Assembly (NCBI GenBank): GCA_039889245.1
Contig: JAZGVH010000002.1
Location: 1,550,001-1,614,000, forward strand
Direction of reading: 5' to 3'
DNA from: Dermatophilaceae bacterium Soc4.6
GTDB lineage: Bacteria; Actinomycetota; Actinomycetes; Actinomycetales; Dermatophilaceae
DNA length: 64,000 bases
Shown: positions 60,452 through 64,000 of the stretch, piece by piece
How positions within the stretch are numbered: position 1 is the stretch's first letter
How the letters are laid out: each line of letters begins with the position of its first letter
Made by a program: the position numbers and the translations under genes
Notes under the pieces: model-generated
What the model was told of the DNA's origin: nothing
Databases searched by the model: none
Seen by the model: the letters and a program-made list of their open reading frames with translations, nothing else

Positions 60452-60997
60452 TCAATGCCACGGCACCGAGCGGCGCCGTCGTGGCCGTGCTGCTTGTCGT
60501 CGACACGGGCGCGGCAGGTGAGACTGCAGCTGCTCGCCGAGCTGCTCGGGGTCGGCCGCCCCGGCCTCGCGGGCGGCCTCGATGAGTCGACGGGCGAAGG
60601 CCAGTTCGTAGTCGCGGGCGCACACGCGGGCCGGGTGGCCTGGGTCGGGGATCTCGACCGCTGCGGCGATGAACGGGCACAGGGGCGCGTGCAGGTCGAA
60701 CGCGGTCAGGAGCCGCTCTCGGGGTGTCAGGTCGTCGCGCTCGAACACCTCGGGTAGGACGTCGGGGTCGAATCGACGCAGGCACTCCGCGACGAGCTCG
60801 TCCTTGCCGGAGAAGTGCCGGTACAGCAGGAGAAGGGCGCGATGGGCGTGCTGTGGGCCAGCGCCGGCGGTGGCGAGCAGGCCACGCCCGGCGGGGTCAC
60901 CGAGGAGCAGTTCGATGCTCGACGCGCAGATGAAGGCGCGGTTCGAGTCCGTGATCCCCCGCCGGGAGATGGGCCGCCCCGGCGGCACCACGGTCAT
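60452..60997 (-). CDS. TetR-like regulator, degenerate
   Basis: A 181-residue frame. RRGITDSN then ASSIELLLGDPAGRGLLATA precede LLLLYRHFSGKDELVAECLR, the end of a TetR helix-turn-helix. The normally conserved A-x-x-AGVS turn is hardly recognisable. The C-terminal part (LTPRERLLTAFDLHAPLCPF, CARDYELAFARRLIEAAREA) looks like a TetR ligand domain. The last about 25 residues are Arg/Pro-rich and look frameshifted. It is divergent from the broken reductase gene, so both may be decaying parts of one former unit. Start ATG 60997. Confidence 0.5.
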   Translation of the reverse strand: MTVVPPGRPISRRGITDSNRAFICASSIELLLGDPAGRGLLATAGAGPQHAHRALLLLYRHFSGKDELVAECLRRFDPDVLPEVFERDDLTPRERLLTAFDLHAPLCPFIAAAVEIPDPGHPARVCARDYELAFARRLIEAAREAGAADPEQLGEQLQSHLPRPCRRQAARPRRRRSVPWH

Positions 60998-61073
60998 CTG
61001 AGCGCCACAAGGGCCTCCGGTCACGCCAGCGTGACCCCGCGAACACCCCGTCACACCACGAAGGAACACACCC

Positions 61074-61367
61074 ATGAGCACCATCACCATCATCGGTTCC
61101 GGCAACATGGCCACTTCCATCGGCACCCGGGCGGCCAAGCACGGCCACACCATCGAGCTCATGAGCCGCGACACGGCCAAGGCGCAAGCGCTCTCCGACC
61201 AGATCGGGAACGGGGCCAACGTCGGCACGTACGGCGCACGCCCGGCAGGAGACATCGTCGTGGTGGCCGTCCTGTACGCCGCCGCGGTCGACGTGGTCGC
61301 GCACCACGGGCTGGGTGGGGCTGCGTCGCGTCCTTTGACGGCTCTGCTTGGCGGACACCGCCTGTAG
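61074..61367 (+). pseudogene. Truncated F420-dependent NADP reductase-like protein
   Basis: The first about 78 residues are a Rossmann fold start: STITIIGSGNMATSIGTRAA, GHTIELMSRDTAKAQAL and GDIVVVAVLYAAAVDVVAHH. This matches NADPH:F420 oxidoreductase-like proteins, usually about 200-220 residues. After HHG at about 61308 the similarity stops and an unrelated short tail ends at 61367, directly before the toxin-antitoxin operator. The missing two-thirds suggest that the toxin-antitoxin pair or a deletion cut the gene. Confidence 0.65.
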
Positions 61368-61382
61368 ACGGAAATGTCTACA
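61363..61382. promoter_or_regulatory. Operator of the MazEF-like pair (perfect inverted repeat)
   Basis: TGTAGAC (61363-61369) and GTCTACA (61376-61382) are perfect inverted copies separated by six bases, ending 17 bases before the antitoxin ATG. Antitoxins of this type bind such palindromes to repress their own operon. Confidence 0.65.
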
Positions 61383-61399
61383 CGTACTACCGTGGTGAC

Positions 61400-61597
61400 A
61401 TGGCCGAGACGACGACGATCCGCATCAGCCGGGACACTCACGCACGGGTGACGCGCCTGGCGGCCGAACGCCACGAGACGATCGACCAGACGGTGAGCAA
61501 GGCCATCCGCGCGCTCCGCCAGGACGCCATGGCGCGAGACCTCGCGGCAGAGCTCCCCGACGACGAGGCGGCATGGCTCGATGCTGACGCCGGGTGA
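61400..61597 (+). CDS. MazE-like ribbon-helix-helix antitoxin
   Basis: A 65-residue protein. TTTIRISRDTHARVTRLAAE then RHETIDQTVSKAIRAL is a ribbon-helix-helix DNA-binding domain. The acidic tail (ELPDDEAAWLDADAG) is the toxin-binding part. It overlaps the toxin gene by 17 bases. The palindrome just upstream is its likely operator. Confidence 0.8.
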   Translation: MAETTTIRISRDTHARVTRLAAERHETIDQTVSKAIRALRQDAMARDLAAELPDDEAAWLDADAG

Positions 61598-61919
61598 CGT
61601 CGTCGAGCTCGACCTCGGCTTGCCTGCCGGCAGCGAGGCCGGACTCCGTCGCCCGGCCCTGGTCGTGACAGCCGCCCGGATCCTTCGAGGCGGACCCAAC
61701 GTCGTCCAGGTCGTGCCGTTGACCCGGACGATCCGCACGAGCAGCACCGAGGTGCTGATCGACCCCGACGGGGTCAACCGGCTGGTGGCGCGCTCCTCGG
61801 CGCAGTGCCAGCACGTGCGATCCGTCGCGACGACCCGGATCCAGGAGCGCACGGGCAATGTCGGCCCGGTGGTCCTCCTCGAGGTTCGCGAAACACTGGC
61901 GCTGCTGTTCGACCTCTAG
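61581..61919 (+). CDS. MazF/PemK-like toxin
   Basis: A 112-residue toxin of the PemK/MazF family, usually an RNA endonuclease. MLTPGDVVELDLGLPAGSEA is the strand-turn with the conserved G-D-V; RRPALVVTA and VVQVVPLTRT follow, then SSAQCQHVRSVATTRI. The classical basic loop and Ser/Thr catalytic positions seem to be kept. The ATG is inside the antitoxin's last codons, the usual arrangement. Confidence 0.82.
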   Translation: MLTPGDVVELDLGLPAGSEAGLRRPALVVTAARILRGGPNVVQVVPLTRTIRTSSTEVLIDPDGVNRLVARSSAQCQHVRSVATTRIQERTGNVGPVVLLEVRETLALLFDL

Positions 61920-61993
61920 GGTCGCCAGGCCCTGACGGGATCACCGAGGGCACCCTCAATGCGCGGACGCCTACCCGTAGCCGCGTCACAATG

Positions 61994-62023
61994 CCGCGAA
62001 AGCGGTTGTCCCACACCGCCGCG
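61994..62023. repeat. Dispersed 30 bp element, copy C
   Basis: CCGCGAAAGCGGTTGTCCCA then CACCGCCGCG. It agrees with copy B at 26 of 30 bases and shares the core with copy A. It lies 74 bases after the toxin stop. Nothing else is visible in 61920-62059. Confidence 0.65.
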
Positions 62024-62059
62024 AGTTCGGCCGTGTCCTGACGCCGACACCCTGCGCGG

Positions 62060-62401
62060 CTACCACGTGCGCCACCTCGTCGGCAAGGCAACAAGCCCGC
62101 GACCACGCCGATCACGGTCCCCGTCCTGCGGGTGCTCGAGGCCTGCCGCGGCCAGCGCACCCAGCGGGCCCCTGATCTTGCGTCGCGTCTCGGGCCGGCC
62201 CGTCGACCGGCGCGCGCCCGGGGTGACCTCGAGCTTCTCACGCAGAGAACCGGTGAGGTCGTGCTCGGTGCCACGGTGGGCGCTACAGCCGGCCAGGTCG
62301 TCGGATGCGGCGTAGGTGAGGGCGGTCGCGCCACGGCGCAGCGCCGGGGCGGCGGGGCGCTCCGCGGCGCTCTCCACCACGTTCTTGGCACGATGGGTCA
62401 T
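62060..62401 (-). pseudogene. N-terminal remnant of an acyl-CoA ligase
   Basis: The first about 37 residues, MTHRAKNVVESAAERPAAPA, then LRRGATALTYAASDDLAG, match the start of AMP-forming acyl-CoA ligases (x-x-A-x-x-x-P-x-x-P-A-L-x-x-G-x-x-x-LTYAELD-x-x-A-G). After that an Arg-rich tail without similarity runs to 62060. The gene has the same direction as the SDR/GNAT/PhaC-like genes upstream, suggesting it once was the last gene of that operon. Confidence 0.55.
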
Positions 62402-62455
62402 CGCGTTCCTCCTCGAGAAAGTGGTGGGGGATCGCCTGCGGGGACAGTCGGGTGG

Positions 62456-63220
62456 TCACGTGGCAAGCACGCCCCCCTCCACCGGGAGGGTGAGTCCTGT
62501 GACGTAGCCGCCGGCGGCGCTGGCGAGGAAGAGCAGGGCGGCGCCGATCTCCTCGTGCTTGCCGAGGCGCCCCAGCAACGTGCGCGGTATGACCACCTGC
62601 TCGAGGTACTCGCTCCCGAACTGATCGGTCATCTCGGACTCGAAGTAGCCCGGCGCCAGCGCGTTGACCCGGATGCCCTTGCGCGGGCTCCACTGCTGCG
62701 CGAGGTCCCGGGTCAGCCCGATCAGGCCAGCCTTGCTGGATGCGTACGCCGCCTGGGGCAGGCCCATCGTCGTGAGGCCGAGGACGCTGCTGATGTTGAC
62801 GATGGAGCTGCCTGGCTGCATCACCTTGCCGGCGGCCTGGGCCATCCAGTAGCAGGCATTGAGGTTCAGCTCGATGACCGAGCGGAATTGCTCGGGCGTC
62901 TCCCTGGTCGCGGGTACGGCGGTGCCGACGCCCGCGTTGTTGACGAGCACGTCGACTCGCCCGAAGGCTGCCATCGTCGCATCGATGAGCTTCTGGCAGT
63001 CCTCCGGGCTGGTCACGTCGGTGCGGACGGCGATGGCCTTGCGACCCAGCGCTTCCACCTTGGACACGGTCTCGGCGAGCTTGTCCTCGCGGCGCGCGCC
63101 GAGGGCGACGTCGGCGCCGGCCTCGGCGAGCGCGAGCGCGAAGGTGACGCCCAGGCCGCTCGATGCGCCGGTGACGACCGCCACCTTGCCATCCAGCCGG
63201 AAACAGTCCAGGAAATTCAT
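62456..63220 (-). CDS. SDR-family oxidoreductase
   Basis: A 254-residue short-chain dehydrogenase. Cofactor motif VTGASSGLGVTFALALAEAG, NNAG at about 94-97, and the catalytic Ser144, Tyr159 and Lys163 (NISSVLG, AYASSK) are all present. The end ASAAGGYVTGLTLPVEGG is that of classical FabG-like enzymes. With a PhaC-like gene in the same operon it may reduce 3-oxoacyl-CoA. It lies 1 base after the GNAT stop. Confidence 0.88.
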   Translation of the reverse strand: MNFLDCFRLDGKVAVVTGASSGLGVTFALALAEAGADVALGARREDKLAETVSKVEALGRKAIAVRTDVTSPEDCQKLIDATMAAFGRVDVLVNNAGVGTAVPATRETPEQFRSVIELNLNACYWMAQAAGKVMQPGSSIVNISSVLGLTTMGLPQAAYASSKAGLIGLTRDLAQQWSPRKGIRVNALAPGYFESEMTDQFGSEYLEQVVIPRTLLGRLGKHEEIGAALLFLASAAGGYVTGLTLPVEGGVLAT

Positions 63221-63221
63221 G

Positions 63222-63752
63222 TCACTCCCCTCCCAGAACGTCTGCCATGCCGACCGCGCTCAGTGACTCGAACGTCTGCTCAGTGAGGTAAGCGAGCATG
63301 ATCAGGTCCTGCAGCCGGCCGTTGCGATCCCTGAAGTGGTCACGCAGGAGGGCCTCGCCGGTGAACCCGAGGTCCAGGAACATCTCGGTGATCCGCTCCT
63401 GGGCAGCCGGCACCTCGACGACCACCTTCAGCAGGCCGGACCGCACGGCGTGGGCGACCGCGTGTTGTGCGAGCTTGCGGCCGATGCCGCGTCCCCGCGT
63501 CGCCGGGTCCACCCCCAGGCGCAGCTCGGCGACGTGGTCGGACCAGCCGGTCAACCTCAGCAGAGCCGCGATGCCGTTGACGGTGCCGTCGTCCTCGACG
63601 TCGACCCAGCGGTGGCCCGGGGCGGCCGGCAAGCCGGCCAGTACCGCAGGCGAGACGTCGAGCTTGATGAACGTCAGGTCACTCTCGGGCAGTCGTGCGA
63701 AGAAGGCGCCGAGCTGCTCGACGTGCCCTGGGGTCAGGTCCTGGATGGTCAC
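63222..63752 (-). CDS. GNAT-family N-acetyltransferase
   Basis: A 176-residue acetyltransferase. The acetyl-CoA-binding loop is ELRLGVDPATRGRGIGRKLA; the end EMFLDLGFTGEALLRDHFRD is the typical C-terminal strand. The substrate is not known. The GTG at 63752 overlaps the stop of the PhaC-like gene by 4 bases. Relatives are found next to PHA synthase-like genes. Confidence 0.82.
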   Translation of the reverse strand: MTIQDLTPGHVEQLGAFFARLPESDLTFIKLDVSPAVLAGLPAAPGHRWVDVEDDGTVNGIAALLRLTGWSDHVAELRLGVDPATRGRGIGRKLAQHAVAHAVRSGLLKVVVEVPAAQERITEMFLDLGFTGEALLRDHFRDRNGRLQDLIMLAYLTEQTFESLSAVGMADVLGGE

Positions 63753-64000
63753 GACGCGGCCTCGCTTCGCTGCTGGAGGAAATCGATGACGACGGGAAGT
63801 GTGTTGCGAGCTGCGCCTCGACCGACCATCAGCCCGACGTGGCCGGCGTCGAGCCGCAGCTCCTGCTTGTCCTCGGACCCGATCAGCCCCACGAGGGGGC
63901 AAGCGGCAGCCGGCGGGATGATGTGGTCGCGCAGCCCGAGGACGTGCATGAAGGGCACCGTGATGTCCGCGAGTCGCACGTGGTCACCGCCGAGGAAGAC
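63749..64000 (-). CDS. PhaC-like alpha/beta hydrolase, C-terminal part (partial at window end)
   Basis: The last 83 residues of a protein that continues beyond the window. VFLGGDHVRLADITVPFMHV, LGLRDHIIPPAAA (acid), and DAGHVGLMVGRGAAR (histidine) match the end of class III PHA synthases or related acyltransferases. The nucleophile cysteine or serine lies outside. It is the upstream member of the operon with the GNAT and SDR genes. Confidence 0.65.
   Translation of the reverse strand, partial: VFLGGDHVRLADITVPFMHVLGLRDHIIPPAAACPLVGLIGSEDKQELRLDAGHVGLMVGRGAARNTLPVVIDFLQQRSEAAS

Noticed and set aside
60438-61858. 468-residue minus-strand frame joining the TetR gene with sequence opposite the toxin-antitoxin genes
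   Set aside because: The part above 60997 is antisense to the reductase and MazEF genes; only the lower part has TetR likeness.

Overview
The window is about 64 kb of very GC-rich DNA from an actinomycete (Actinomycetota). Signs of this are the many GTG starts, dense ATGA/GTGA stop-start overlaps, probable leaderless promoters with a TAGNNT -10 box just before the start codon, and actinobacterial families: LigB-type ATP-dependent ligase, MT0933-like antitoxin, ANTAR protein, MftR/MftD of the mycofactocin system, actinobacterial CsoR and many DUF2029/GT87 mannosyltransferase-like proteins. An Intrasporangiaceae-like organism would fit, but that is inference. No rRNA, tRNA, CRISPR array, phage or intact insertion sequence was seen.

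Layout. 0-4 kb: tail of an SGNH hydrolase, an MT0933-like protein, a DUF4234 protein, ligB divergent from a MOSC protein. 4-9 kb: secreted beta-helix protein, a small Tudor-like protein, two convergent and overlapping GT87 proteins. 9-10.5 kb: cytochrome b561-like anchor, frameshifted molybdopterin oxidoreductase, membrane protein. 10.5-15.7 kb: DUF2064-methyltransferase fusion with a GT2 enzyme, an OmpR-type two-component system, an NDP-sugar epimerase with a Cys-rich insert. 15.8-18.6 kb: extracytosolic flavin electron-transfer operon (ferric-reductase-like protein, FMN-binding lipid-side protein, ApbE). 18.7-26 kb: ANTAR protein and five glycosyltransferases. 26-32.5 kb: large secreted repeat protein, alpha/beta hydrolase, membrane phosphodiesterase and MBL hydrolase. 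32.5-35.4 kb: mftR/mftD pair without the rest of the mycofactocin cluster, then a graveyard of sugar-metabolism fragments. 35.4-40.6 kb: GH3 beta-glucosidase, DEAD-box helicase, a protein with four cold-shock domains.

40.7-54.8 kb is the most interesting part. A copper region reads outward from a CsoR-type operator: leftward a multicopper oxidase, a DUF305 protein and a small membrane protein; rightward copZ, copA and csoR. The rightward operon continues with an 8 bp gap into a complex I-like cluster nuoA-(X)-nuoH-(micro-ORF)-nuoJ-nuoK-nuoL-nuoM-nuoN that has the membrane arm but lacks NuoC, E, F, G and I. Protein X sits where nuoB and nuoD belong, looks like a degenerate NuoB-NuoD fusion without iron-sulfur cysteines, and carries Met/Asp- and His-rich stretches. 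The quinone-site loops of NuoA and NuoH are also eroded, whereas NuoK, L, M and N keep most of their ion-channel residues. This suggests an ion-translocating membrane module that has lost its redox arm and been placed under copper control. That is a hypothesis from sequence only.

54.8-64 kb: a TDT-family transporter, a frameshifted LysR gene, remnants of a LuxR-type AAA regulator and of a methyltransferase, a secreted protein, a patatin-like hydrolase, a degenerate TetR, a truncated F420-type reductase abutting a MazEF-like toxin-antitoxin pair with a perfect operator, an acyl-CoA ligase remnant, and a PhaC-like/GNAT/SDR operon running off the end. Three copies of a 30 bp dispersed repeat lie only in this decaying region.
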